From: Pseudomonas sp. DTU12.3
GTDB taxonomy: Bacteria; Pseudomonadota; Gammaproteobacteria; Pseudomonadales; Pseudomonadaceae
Reading direction: 5' to 3'
Length of the DNA: 64,000 nt
Assembly: GCF_004124275.1 (NCBI RefSeq)
Contig: NZ_CP027218.1
Coordinates: 1,305,501-1,369,500, forward strand
Shown here: positions 40,044 through 48,108 of the stretch, piece by piece
How the letters are laid out: each line of letters opens with the position of its first letter
Numbering within the stretch: position 1 is the first letter of the stretch
Notes under the pieces: model-generated
The model's input: the letters and a program-made list of their open reading frames with translations, nothing else
Told to the model about the DNA's origin: nothing
The model's database searches: none
Program-made: the position numbers and the translations under genes

Positions 40044-40156
40044 CTTCACTATCCCCCAACCTTATCGCGCACCATTCAGCCTCTGCCGTATTCGTTGTGA
40101 CCGAAAGCCGCGTGCCTGACACTCGGGGTCAATACTGGCCTGCTGGAGTTGCCGCG

Positions 40157-41068
40157 ATGAATGAGTCTGTGCGTTTCGAAGATAAAGTCGTAATCGTCAC
40201 CGGAGCCGGTGGTGGCCTCGGTCGCGCCCATGCGCTGCTGTTCGCCAAGCAGGGCGCCAAAGTGCTGGTCAACGACCTCGGCGGCTCGACGCAGGGCGAG
40301 GGCGCGAATGCTTCCGCTGCCGATCGCGTGGTCGCGGAAATCCGTCAGGCCGGCGGTATCGCCGAAGCCAACCACGACTCGGTCACCGACGGCGACAAAC
40401 TCGTACAGAACGCTCTCGATGCCTTCGGCCGCGTCGACGTGGTGGTCAACAACGCCGGTATCCTGCGCGACAAGACCTTCCACAAAATGGACGACGCCGA
40501 CTGGGATCTGGTGTATCGCGTCCACGTCGAAGGCGCCTACAAAGTCACCCGCGCCGCATGGCCGCATCTGCGCGAGCAAAACTACGGCCGCGTGATCTTC
40601 ACGGCTTCGACCTCGGGTATCTACGGTAACTTCGGCCAGTCCAACTACGGCATGGCCAAACTCGGCCTCTATGGTCTGACCCGCACCCTGGCCATCGAAG
40701 GTCGCAAGAACAACATTCTGGTCAACGCCATCGCGCCAACCGGCGGCACGCGCATGACCGAAGGCCTGATCCCGCCACAAGTGTTCGAGCAACTCAAACC
40801 GGAGCTGGTCAGCCCGTTGGTGGTGTACCTGGCGAGCGAACAGTGCCAGGAGACTTCCGGATTGTTCGAAGTCGGTGGCGGCTGGATGGGCAAAGTGCGC
40901 TGGGAACGCAGCCTGGGCGCCGGGTTCGATCCGCGTGCGGGTTTCTCGCCTGAGGACGTTGCCGCGCATTGGCAGCAGATTTGCGATTTCGAAGGGGCGG
41001 CGCATCCGAAGGACAATATCGAGGCGCTGAAGGAAATGATGGCGAATTTGCAGAAGTACTCGTTGTAA
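40157..41068 (+). CDS. Short-chain dehydrogenase (17beta-HSD4-type)
   Basis: The 303-residue NAD(P)-dependent oxidoreductase has the cofactor motif VTGAGGGLGRAHALLFA (about 14-30), NNAGILRD (about 97-104), catalytic Ser in ASTSGIYGNFGQ and Tyr-x3-Lys in SNYGMAKLG. Its length and GGSTQGEGANASAAD insertion match the SDR domain of peroxisomal multifunctional-enzyme-like 3-hydroxyacyl-CoA dehydrogenases. The start at 40157 (MNESVRFED) is used because the upstream extension is not conserved. Confidence 0.93.
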   Translation: MNESVRFEDKVVIVTGAGGGLGRAHALLFAKQGAKVLVNDLGGSTQGEGANASAADRVVAEIRQAGGIAEANHDSVTDGDKLVQNALDAFGRVDVVVNNAGILRDKTFHKMDDADWDLVYRVHVEGAYKVTRAAWPHLREQNYGRVIFTASTSGIYGNFGQSNYGMAKLGLYGLTRTLAIEGRKNNILVNAIAPTGGTRMTEGLIPPQVFEQLKPELVSPLVVYLASEQCQETSGLFEVGGGWMGKVRWERSLGAGFDPRAGFSPEDVAAHWQQICDFEGAAHPKDNIEALKEMMANLQKYSL

Positions 41069-41077
41069 TCGAAGCGA

Positions 41078-41113
41078 AAGCGAGCAGGCGTTGAAGCCTG
41101 CTCGCTTTTTTTT
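41078..41113 (+). terminator. Rho-independent terminator after the dehydrogenase
   Basis: AGCGAGCAGGC pairs with GCCTGCTCGCT and is followed by eight T bases. The T run overlaps the end of the convergent immunity gene. Confidence 0.9.
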
Positions 41114-41376
41114 CATTCCTCGGTTTTGAATCCGGGTTTTCCGTTGGCTGCGCGCCAGGCTTTAATGGCTCCTAATACGCCTTCTGGGCTGTCCTCTACA
41201 CCCTCTTCCGGGTAGTAAAGAATGTTTGTGTTATTTGGATGTTCAGAGGTGTCAACGATGTTGTCGACGATTGCGTCGTGCTCTCTTTCTGACGAGTAAT
41301 TGCCTTCAAATAGTCGGTTGATTAGCTCGATATATTCCGACTCTGTGTACTCTGATAACGCATTTTTAAACTTCAA
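41113..41376 (-). CDS. Colicin/pyocin immunity protein, module 3
   Basis: This third immunity module has 87 residues from a TTG start at 41376 (reading LKFKNALSEYTESEYIEL). It contains the immunity signature LYYPEEGVEDSPEGVLGAIK and ends NGKPGFKTEE. The module is exactly 264 bp, like module 1. No stop separates it from the frame of module 2's second half, so it might also be made as the C-terminal part of a longer protein from a GTG at 41502. The local base composition is AT-richer than surrounding genes. Confidence 0.78.
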   Translation of the reverse strand: MKFKNALSEYTESEYIELINRLFEGNYSSEREHDAIVDNIVDTSEHPNNTNILYYPEEGVEDSPEGVLGAIKAWRAANGKPGFKTEE

Positions 41377-41388
41377 TTCGCAATGTGC

Positions 41389-41656
41389 CTTTTTTGTTGT
41401 TGTTTTGAATCCAGGTTTTCCGTAGGCCAGTCGCCAATCTTTAATGGCAGATAGAACTCCGGCAGGACTATCTTCAATACCTTCTTCGGGGTAGTAGAGC
41501 ACTCCGGTTCCATTCGGGTGTTCGGAGGTTTTTTACGATGTGATCGACAAGCTCGTCATGCTGTTCTTCCGAAGGTAATTTCCCTTTAAATAAGCGCTGT
41601 ATGATTTCTAGATATTCGACCTCTGTATAGTCTGTTAGCGCATTTTTTAGCTTCAA
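41389..41656 (-). pseudogene. Frameshifted immunity protein, module 2
   Basis: This module starts with TTG at 41656 (reading MKLKNALTDYTEVEYLEI). It follows the immunity pattern until HIVK, where a run of six A bases (complement of 41532-41537) puts it out of frame, with a stop at 41474. One base less in that run would restore KTSEHPNG and the rest of the module, which would then run without a stop into module 3. That would give a 180-residue double-immunity protein. It may be a true pseudogene, a slippage site or an error. Confidence 0.75.
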
Positions 41657-41675
41657 TTAAAAATCTGCCTTTTTA

Positions 41676-41939
41676 TTACTGTTGTGTTTTGAATCCAGGT
41701 TTTCCATTGACAGTGCGCCAGGATTTTATAGTTTCTAATACCCCAGCTGGACTGTCGTCCGTACCGTCCTCGGGATAGTAAAGAACGTCTGTTCCATTGG
41801 GGTGCTCAGACGATAGAATAATCTCGTTGACAATAGCGTCGTGTTCTTTCTCTGATGAGTAATCGCCCTCAACCAAACGATTGATGAGAGATATGTACTC
41901 TGCTTCTGTATATTCCTCAAATTTCTTATTAGGCTTCAT
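41676..41939 (-). CDS. Colicin/pyocin immunity protein, module 1
   Basis: This 87-residue intact immunity protein of the colicin E2/E7/E9 and pyocin S2 family has FEEYTEAEYISLINRLVEGD at the start, SEHPNGTDVLYYPEDGTDDS and WRTVNGKPGFK at the end. It overlaps the end of the bacteriocin gene by 11 bp and would be coupled to it. It is the obvious cognate immunity protein, binding the HNH domain of the toxin and blocking it until export. Confidence 0.92.
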   Translation of the reverse strand: MKPNKKFEEYTEAEYISLINRLVEGDYSSEKEHDAIVNEIILSSEHPNGTDVLYYPEDGTDDSPAGVLETIKSWRTVNGKPGFKTQQ

Positions 41940-44106
41940 TTTTTAATTTTCTCATTCTTGAATGGGTTTCAATGTGCTGCTTGGGTGTGAGTATGCGAAG
42001 ATTGTCTACGTCATACACCGAGCCACCATCGAAAATAGGCTCAATATGATGAATATCTAGTTTGATTTTTCCTCCAATTCGTTCTGATCCAGAGGCAGTC
42101 GGTGAAAGCCCTCGTTTTATGTCGAATTTGTTAAATCGAGAAAACTGTTCAATCAGAAAAGCATCATTTGCAACCGCTTTCCAAAACGCCCTGCGAAACG
42201 CCCTGAAACTCGAAAACTCCCGCCCTCGAAACTTATGCGCAATCTGCGCCGGGATCGGGGCGCCTTCCGGGTTTTTTGCCGCTGCCAACCAATTGCTCGA
42301 AACCGCCTGTCCCATTCCGCTGACCACCCCGGAATCCTGCCTTCGATCTCGGAACATCGTGAAGATGGGCGGTAGCCCGGAGTCGATCGGGAAGACGGTG
42401 ATCCAGCCACCGAATCCGTATTGATCCCATACCGGGTTGAGATCGATCCGACCGCTGTCGGCGGTTACCTCGGCGCCTTCGTAGATCGGCAAATCCATTT
42501 CGACCTGAGGGGATTCGGTCGAAGGATTCAGCGGCGCGACCAATGGCGTCCAAGTGACCGTGGGGCCCTTCGCTCCAACGTCAGCGGCGCTCGAAACGTA
42601 AAGGTTTTTCTGCGCATCAAAGCGCGCCAGTCTCACTGGCACTGTGTGCGGGACAACCACGCCATCAGTGCTGACGACGACAATGTCGACACGGTTGCCC
42701 AGCGACCTTGAGCCAAGCCGCACCGGCAGATCGACGGCACCGCCGGAGGCTGCCAATTGATACAGGTCGACTGCCAGGTCAGGCGCAAGCTCTGCAAGAG
42801 GAACGCTCGCGGAATAGAGATCGCCGTTGCCCAGATCGGAGGGGAGCAATAACGCGGCGAAACCCACCACAAACGGCGCGGCGAAGGTGGAAGCGGCTGC
42901 TACCGCAAGGGCTACACCCGTGCGCAGCGAGGTCTGCAGTGCCGCCGTCGTGGTTGCAGGGTTGGCAATAATGCCAAGTGTTCCGGCGAAGGTCGGGCCA
43001 AAAGCTGCGGCTGCGCCGGCATTGGCGAATGTCGGGCTTGTCCAGCGCGCTTCGGTTTGCTGCTGCCATTCGGCGTGCAGGCGTTTGCGCTCGGCATGCT
43101 CTTGAGCCTGCGCCCGGGCTTTGCGGCGTGCCTGTTTCTGGTTTTTTCTTTTCGCTGATCGATCGGCTTTTTGTTGCTGTTCGATACGGGCTTTTTCAGT
43201 CTTCTGCCGGGCTTCCTGCGCGGTACGGACTCTGTCGGCTTCAGTCTGGCGTTGCTGTTCGGCCAGCACTTCGAGTCGCCTCTTCTCAGCGACGATTTGT
43301 TGTGCGGCGGCTTCGGCAGCAACACGCGCCTGCTCGGCAGCCACACGCTGCGCCTCGGCCAATGCCGCCAGTCGAGCCTGCTCGCGTGCCTGTATTTCTG
43401 CCTGTTCCTGCTGGCGACGGACTTGTTCCTGCAGGTCTCGCTGACGCTGTTGCTCGACGGCGATTCGTGCCTGTTCTGCCGCCTGGCGCGTGGCTTCTGC
43501 TGCGAGGTTCTGCGTGTGGTCGTTGGCTTGTACCGCTGCGAGCCATTGGTGCACGCTGATCTGTTGCTGGTGCAGAACCGCCAGCGTCTGGGTCAGCAGG
43601 CGGGCTTCGAGTGCCGCGCGGTAGGACTGTTTCCACAGATTCATGCCCGGGCCGTCGGGCCGTAAGCGGTTGTCGATGACATTGGCGCGAGCAAGAAACT
43701 GATCGGCGCTTTTGTTAGTTGGGTCGCTGCCGTAAAACTGCTGTGACAGGGCTGTCTGGTGTTGCAGTTGCTGATTCTTGCGTTGAATCAGTTTGTTGCG
43801 TACGCCCAACTCGCGAATGATTGCGGCCGCCGGTGGCAACGGCTGTGTGGACTCTTCCAGACGCGTGGCGGCCAGTTCCACTTCAATGGTCTGGGGGATC
43901 TGTTCGGTTCTGCTTTTGAACTCGCGTTCTTGCGGGATGATAAAACTTTGCAGTATCGGTTGATAACGCGCCGGACTTCGCACAGTACCGAAAGTGCCGC
44001 CATGGCGGTAATGATCGACTGTGCCGGAAGTTGGCAGCATCGACGGCGGCAAAGTGCCTATTGTATGAACCGGTTCCGTTAATTCAAACGGTGGAGGCCT
44101 TTGCAT
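41929..44106 (-). CDS. S-type-pyocin/colicin-E-like HNH-DNase bacteriocin
   Basis: The 725-residue protein is built from an N-terminal region of unknown fold (1-195), a long Gln/Ala/Arg-rich coiled coil (about 200-355), an Ala/Gly-rich hydrophobic stretch (363-421), a Pyocin_S-type translocation domain (about 425-575), and a C-terminal HNH colicin DNase (about 622-725). The metal signature H-H-X14-N-X8-H-X3-H fits His686-His687, Asn702, His711 and His715. The start at 44106 is taken because AGGA lies 7 bp upstream. ATG 44112 and 44130 are alternatives. No lysis gene follows. Confidence 0.92.
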   Translation of the reverse strand: MQRPPPFELTEPVHTIGTLPPSMLPTSGTVDHYRHGGTFGTVRSPARYQPILQSFIIPQEREFKSRTEQIPQTIEVELAATRLEESTQPLPPAAAIIRELGVRNKLIQRKNQQLQHQTALSQQFYGSDPTNKSADQFLARANVIDNRLRPDGPGMNLWKQSYRAALEARLLTQTLAVLHQQQISVHQWLAAVQANDHTQNLAAEATRQAAEQARIAVEQQRQRDLQEQVRRQQEQAEIQAREQARLAALAEAQRVAAEQARVAAEAAAQQIVAEKRRLEVLAEQQRQTEADRVRTAQEARQKTEKARIEQQQKADRSAKRKNQKQARRKARAQAQEHAERKRLHAEWQQQTEARWTSPTFANAGAAAAFGPTFAGTLGIIANPATTTAALQTSLRTGVALAVAAASTFAAPFVVGFAALLLPSDLGNGDLYSASVPLAELAPDLAVDLYQLAASGGAVDLPVRLGSRSLGNRVDIVVVSTDGVVVPHTVPVRLARFDAQKNLYVSSAADVGAKGPTVTWTPLVAPLNPSTESPQVEMDLPIYEGAEVTADSGRIDLNPVWDQYGFGGWITVFPIDSGLPPIFTMFRDRRQDSGVVSGMGQAVSSNWLAAAKNPEGAPIPAQIAHKFRGREFSSFRAFRRAFWKAVANDAFLIEQFSRFNKFDIKRGLSPTASGSERIGGKIKLDIHHIEPIFDGGSVYDVDNLRILTPKQHIETHSRMRKLKNEA

Positions 44107-44141
44107 ATTCATATCCTTTTGAATGTGCATTTTTTGGAAGT

Positions 44142-44255
44142 TGAAACTTCACAGAAACTGGTTGCCTCTGCCATTTGAAGTTACAGCGAAAGTGCTTCGG
44201 AAGTGTCCGGGAGGGGTGTGGGTTTTTGCTGTGGATAAAGTATGAAGTTTCAGCG
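44142..44255. promoter_or_regulatory. Three TGAAGTTTCA-type sites upstream of the bacteriocin
   Basis: TGAAACTTCA (44142-44151) is the exact reverse complement of TGAAGTTTCA (44243-44252). TGAAGTTACA (44176-44185) differs by one base. The latter two share GCG downstream. They could bind a regulator of the bacteriocin. Confidence 0.4.
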
Positions 44256-44337
44256 CGGCGGCTTTAAGCCAGGGAAGTTCTTACACGGAGTCGGACATTT
44301 CCTGCATGAAATCAGGAAAGGTATTTCATGCGCCCAT

Positions 44338-44365
44338 AAAAAAGGCCGCTGCAAACGCAGCGGCC
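44338..44365 (-). terminator. Orphan minus-strand terminator
   Basis: A perfect nine-pair stem (GGCCGCTGC/GCAGCGGCC, four-base loop) is followed, on the minus strand, by six T bases. No certain minus-strand gene lies before it. Confidence 0.8.
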
Positions 44366-44784
44366 AAGGTAAGACGTTGGATCAAGGAGCTACAAATCAA
44401 CGTCAGTGAACAGCGGGACGGTCAACCGAATGCTTCGATTCACCTGATATCTGTTGCCAATCGCTTCGCTGACTGAGCGTAGCTGGCATTGTGCTTTGCG
44501 ACGTATTCCGTGAAAGCCCGTTCAGAATAAGGGCTTGGGGCTGTAGGAAAAATAGCGATTCCGGACATGCACTGTTGCGGGGCATGCAACAGTCCGGTGG
44601 CCGATTGCGCACCATGCATTGCGCTGATGATCGTCCATCCAGCCGGTCCATGGCGCGCGCAACGCCCCGTGCGGTGCGGGCATTCATCCTTTCGAGCGAC
44701 AACGCGAATACCTCCTTGGTGCGCTTATCGACCTGCTCGCCCGGCAGTAGGGTGGGGCCTTCTGTCACTCACCGGGGAAGACGC

Positions 44785-46578
44785 ATGACAAAAACAACAA
44801 TGCGCGCCATCTTCACACCGCAGGCGCTGGCAGCCGCGGTGGCTCTGGGTTGCTGCGCTCAGGCGCACGCGGTTTCGTTCAACATCGGGGAAATCGAAGG
44901 CACGTTCGACTCGTCGCTGTCGGTGGGCGCGAGTTGGGGCCTGCGCGATGCCGACAAGTCGCTGGTCGGTACGGTCAACGGTGGCACGGGCCAATCTTCA
45001 ACCGGTGATGACGGGCGCCTGAACTTCAAGAAGGGCGAGACGTTCTCGAAAATCTTCAAAGGCATCCACGACCTCGAACTGAAGTACGGCGACACCGGTG
45101 TGTTTGTGCGTGGCAAGTATTGGTACGACTTTGAATTGAAGGACGAAGACCGCGAGTTCAAGCCGATCAGTGACAGTGGCCGCAAGGAGGGCGCGAAGTC
45201 GTCCGGTGCGCAGATTCTCGATGCCTTCGTCTATCACAACTACACCATCGCCGACCTGCCAGGTACCGTGCGCGCGGGCAAGCAGGTGGTGAGCTGGGGT
45301 GAAAGTACCTTCATCGGCAACTCGATCAACAGCATCAACCCGATCGACGTCTCAGCCTTCCGCCGCCCGGGCGCAGAGATCAAGGAAGGCCTGATTCCGG
45401 TGAACATGCTGTTCGGCTCACAGAGCCTCACCGACAAACTTTCGGTCGAAGGCTTCTATCAACTGGAATGGGACCAGACGGTTCTCGACAACTGCGGCAC
45501 GTTCTTTGGTGTCGACGTCGCGGCGGACGGCTGCAACAACGGCTACACCGTCGGCAGCCCGGCGATTGCGCCGCTGGCACCGCTGGCAGCGGCGTTCGGC
45601 CAACCCATCGAAGTGACCCGCGAGGGCGTAGTAGTTCCCCGTGGCGGCGACCGTGACGCGCGCGATTCCGGGCAGTGGGGCACGGCGCTGCGCTGGCTGG
45701 GCGACGACACTGAGTACGGCCTCTATTTCATGAATTACCACAGCCGCACACCGACAGTCGGTACCACCACGGCAGGCCTGTCGACGCTGGTGACATTGCC
45801 GGCGATGGTCGGCATCGCCAACGGCCTGGCGCCTGGCAGCGGTTCGGGCCTGGCGCAAAGCGTGATGCTCGGACGCGGTCAGTACTACCTCGAATACCCG
45901 GAAGACATTCGCCTGTATGGCGCGAGCTTTTCCACCACGCTGCCCACCGGTACTGCCTGGACCGGCGAGATCAGCTATCGGCCGAACGCACCGGTGCAGG
46001 TCAACACCAACGACCTGACGCTGGCGCTGCTTAACCCAATTGCCGCTGGCACAGCATCGCCACTGGTGACCACGCCGGGTGCAGACAACAAGGGCTATCG
46101 CCGCAAGGAAGTCACGCAGATCCAGAGCACCCTCACGCACTTTTTCGATCAAGTGCTGGGCGCTGAGCGTCTGACCGTGGTCGGTGAAGCGGCGGTCGTG
46201 CATGTCGGCGGTCTGGAGTCGCGCAGCCAGCTGCGTTATGGCCGCGACTCGGTCTACGGCCAGTACGGTTTTGGTGGCGACACCGACGGTTTTGTCACCT
46301 CGACGTCGTGGGGCTATCGCGCTAGGGCGATCCTCGATTACGCCAACGTGATCGGCGGGATCAACCTCAAACCCAACCTGTCGTGGTCGCATGACGTCGC
46401 CGGTTACGGCCCCAACGGCCTGTTCAACGAAGGCGCGAAAGCGATCAGCGTCGGCGTCGATGCCGACTACCGCAACACCTACACCGCGAGCCTCAGTTAC
46501 ACCGATTTTTTTGGTGGCGACTACAACGTCCTCGAAGACCGTGACTTCGTGGCCCTGAGCTTCGGCGTGAACTTCTGA
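44785..46578 (+). CDS. DUF1302 outer-membrane-like protein
   Basis: This 597-residue exported protein of the DUF1302 family has a signal peptide at about 1-30 (ending AQAHAVSF) and long beta-rich sequence with alternating aromatic residues. It ends in FGVNF, typical of an outer-membrane barrel C-terminus. The pair with DUF1329 is common near MalT-like regulators and lipid or hydrocarbon use genes in pseudomonads. The start at 44785 is preceded by GGGGAAG. No specific function is established. Confidence 0.85.
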   Translation: MTKTTMRAIFTPQALAAAVALGCCAQAHAVSFNIGEIEGTFDSSLSVGASWGLRDADKSLVGTVNGGTGQSSTGDDGRLNFKKGETFSKIFKGIHDLELKYGDTGVFVRGKYWYDFELKDEDREFKPISDSGRKEGAKSSGAQILDAFVYHNYTIADLPGTVRAGKQVVSWGESTFIGNSINSINPIDVSAFRRPGAEIKEGLIPVNMLFGSQSLTDKLSVEGFYQLEWDQTVLDNCGTFFGVDVAADGCNNGYTVGSPAIAPLAPLAAAFGQPIEVTREGVVVPRGGDRDARDSGQWGTALRWLGDDTEYGLYFMNYHSRTPTVGTTTAGLSTLVTLPAMVGIANGLAPGSGSGLAQSVMLGRGQYYLEYPEDIRLYGASFSTTLPTGTAWTGEISYRPNAPVQVNTNDLTLALLNPIAAGTASPLVTTPGADNKGYRRKEVTQIQSTLTHFFDQVLGAERLTVVGEAAVVHVGGLESRSQLRYGRDSVYGQYGFGGDTDGFVTSTSWGYRARAILDYANVIGGINLKPNLSWSHDVAGYGPNGLFNEGAKAISVGVDADYRNTYTASLSYTDFFGGDYNVLEDRDFVALSFGVNF

Positions 46579-46592
46579 TCTGCCCGAGAAGG

Positions 46593-47969
46593 ATGAAAGC
46601 AATGCGCAAAATGATTCTGCAATGTGGTGTCCTCGCCCTGAGTCTGCTGGCGGCCAACGTGATGGCGGCGGTGTCGGCGGATGAAGCGAACAAGCTTGGC
46701 ACCAGCCTGACTCCGCTGGGTGCCGAGAAGGCCGGTAATGCTGACGGCTCGATTCCCGCATGGACCGGCGGCATTCCGAAGAACGCCGGGGCGGTGGACA
46801 GCAAAGGCTTCCTCGCCGATCCGTTCGCCAACGAAAAACCGTTGTTCATCATCACCCCGGCCAACGTCGACAAGTACAAGGACAAACTTTCCGAAGGCCA
46901 GGTGGCGATGTTCAAGCGCTACCCGGAAACCTACAAGATCCCGGTCTACCCAACGCATCGCACGGTCGCCGTGCCGGCGGACATCTACGAGTCGGCCAAG
47001 CGCAGTGCGCTGAACGTGACGACAATCAATGACGGTAACGGCCTGGCCAATTTCACCGGCAATCGCTATTACGCCTTCCCTATTCCGAAGAACGGCGTCG
47101 AGGTCTTGTGGAACCACATCACCCGCTATCACGGCGGCAACGTCAAACGCATCATCACTCAGGTGACGCCGCAGACCAACGGCAGCTACACGCCGATCCG
47201 CTTCGAAGAAGAAATCGCCGTGCCGCAGTTGATGAAGGATCTCGATCCGGACAAAGCCGCCAACGTGCTGACCTTCTTCAAGCAATCGGTGACGGCGCCG
47301 GCGCGTCTGGCCGGTAACGTGCTGCTGGTGCACGAAACCCTCGATCAGGTGAAGGAGCCGCGTCTGGCGTGGATCTACAACGCCGGCCAGCGTCGGGTTC
47401 GGCGTGCGCCGCAAGTGGCGTATGACGGCCCGGGCACTGCGGCGGACGGTCTGCGCACCTCGGACAACTTCGACATGTTCTCCGGCGCACCGGATCGCTA
47501 TGACTGGAAACTGGTCGGCAAGAAGGAAATGTACATTCCGTACAACAGCTACAAGCTCGATTCGCCGACGCTCAAGTACGACGACATCGTCAAGGCCGGG
47601 CACATCAACCAGGACTTGACCCGCTATGAATTGCACCGCGTCTGGGAAGTCATCGGCACGGTGAAACCGAGCGAGCGGCACATTTATGCCAAGCGCCACA
47701 TGTACATCGACGAGGACAGCTGGCAGGTGGCACTGGTCGATCACTACGATGGCCGCGGCCAACTGTGGCGTGTCGCCGAAGGGCATGCGCAGTATTACTA
47801 CGATCACCAGGCCCAGGCTTACACCCTGGAAGCGCTCTACGACATCATTGCCGGCCGCTACATTGCCCTGGGCATGAAGAACGAAGAGAAACACAGCTTC
47901 GAGTTCGGCTTCGAAGCCAAGGCTGCCGACTTCACGCCATCGGCCCTGCGCGCAGAGGGCGTTCGGTAA
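46593..47969 (+). CDS. DUF1329 outer-membrane lipoprotein-sorting-like protein
   Basis: The 458-residue exported protein (signal peptide at about 1-26, ending AAVSADEA) belongs to the DUF1329 family, related to LolA/LolB-type folds. It begins 14 bp after DUF1302 and must be co-transcribed. WKLVGKKEMYIPYNSYKL (about residues 305-322) is a typical conserved segment. A terminator follows. The pair probably acts together in the envelope, but the cargo is not known. Confidence 0.86.
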   Translation: MKAMRKMILQCGVLALSLLAANVMAAVSADEANKLGTSLTPLGAEKAGNADGSIPAWTGGIPKNAGAVDSKGFLADPFANEKPLFIITPANVDKYKDKLSEGQVAMFKRYPETYKIPVYPTHRTVAVPADIYESAKRSALNVTTINDGNGLANFTGNRYYAFPIPKNGVEVLWNHITRYHGGNVKRIITQVTPQTNGSYTPIRFEEEIAVPQLMKDLDPDKAANVLTFFKQSVTAPARLAGNVLLVHETLDQVKEPRLAWIYNAGQRRVRRAPQVAYDGPGTAADGLRTSDNFDMFSGAPDRYDWKLVGKKEMYIPYNSYKLDSPTLKYDDIVKAGHINQDLTRYELHRVWEVIGTVKPSERHIYAKRHMYIDEDSWQVALVDHYDGRGQLWRVAEGHAQYYYDHQAQAYTLEALYDIIAGRYIALGMKNEEKHSFEFGFEAKAADFTPSALRAEGVR

Positions 47970-47992
47970 CGTTTCGGATACATCGGCTGTAC

Positions 47993-48020
47993 AAAAGGCG
48001 ACCGCACGGTCGCCTTTTTT
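47993..48020 (+). terminator. Rho-independent terminator after DUF1329
   Basis: AAAAGGCGACCG pairs with CGGTCGCCTTTT around a two-base loop, with a T run. Confidence 0.93.
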
Positions 48021-48108
48021 ATGGCTGGCAATCAGCGCGCTGAATACTCGTCAACAAGCTCACTGGACAGGGCTAGGGTGACTGCACAACGATAAAAAGG
48101 CTCACCTG

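Larger units (their letters stand above)
44107..44784. other. Bacteriocin-DUF1302 intergenic region, 678 bp
   Basis: No certain gene was found. The part near the bacteriocin carries TGAAGTT[AT]CAGCG at 44176-44188 and 44243-44255, and the reverse TGAAACTTCA at 44142-44151. Overlapping inverted repeats lie at 44298-44331 and a minus-strand terminator at 44338-44365. The DUF1302 side holds a hairpin at 44571-44593. A weak minus frame (44403-44702, TTG start after AAGGAGG) is possible but not recognised. Confidence 0.5.

Noticed and set aside
44298..44319. LexA box upstream of the bacteriocin
   Set aside because: CTG and CAG in this inverted repeat are only eight bases apart, not ten, so it does not fit the SOS consensus.
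44403..44768. 121-codon minus frame upstream of the DUF1302 gene as a definite protein
   Set aside because: GTG start lacks a good ribosome site and the protein has no recognisable family. Only a shorter TTG version and the nearby terminator justify a note.
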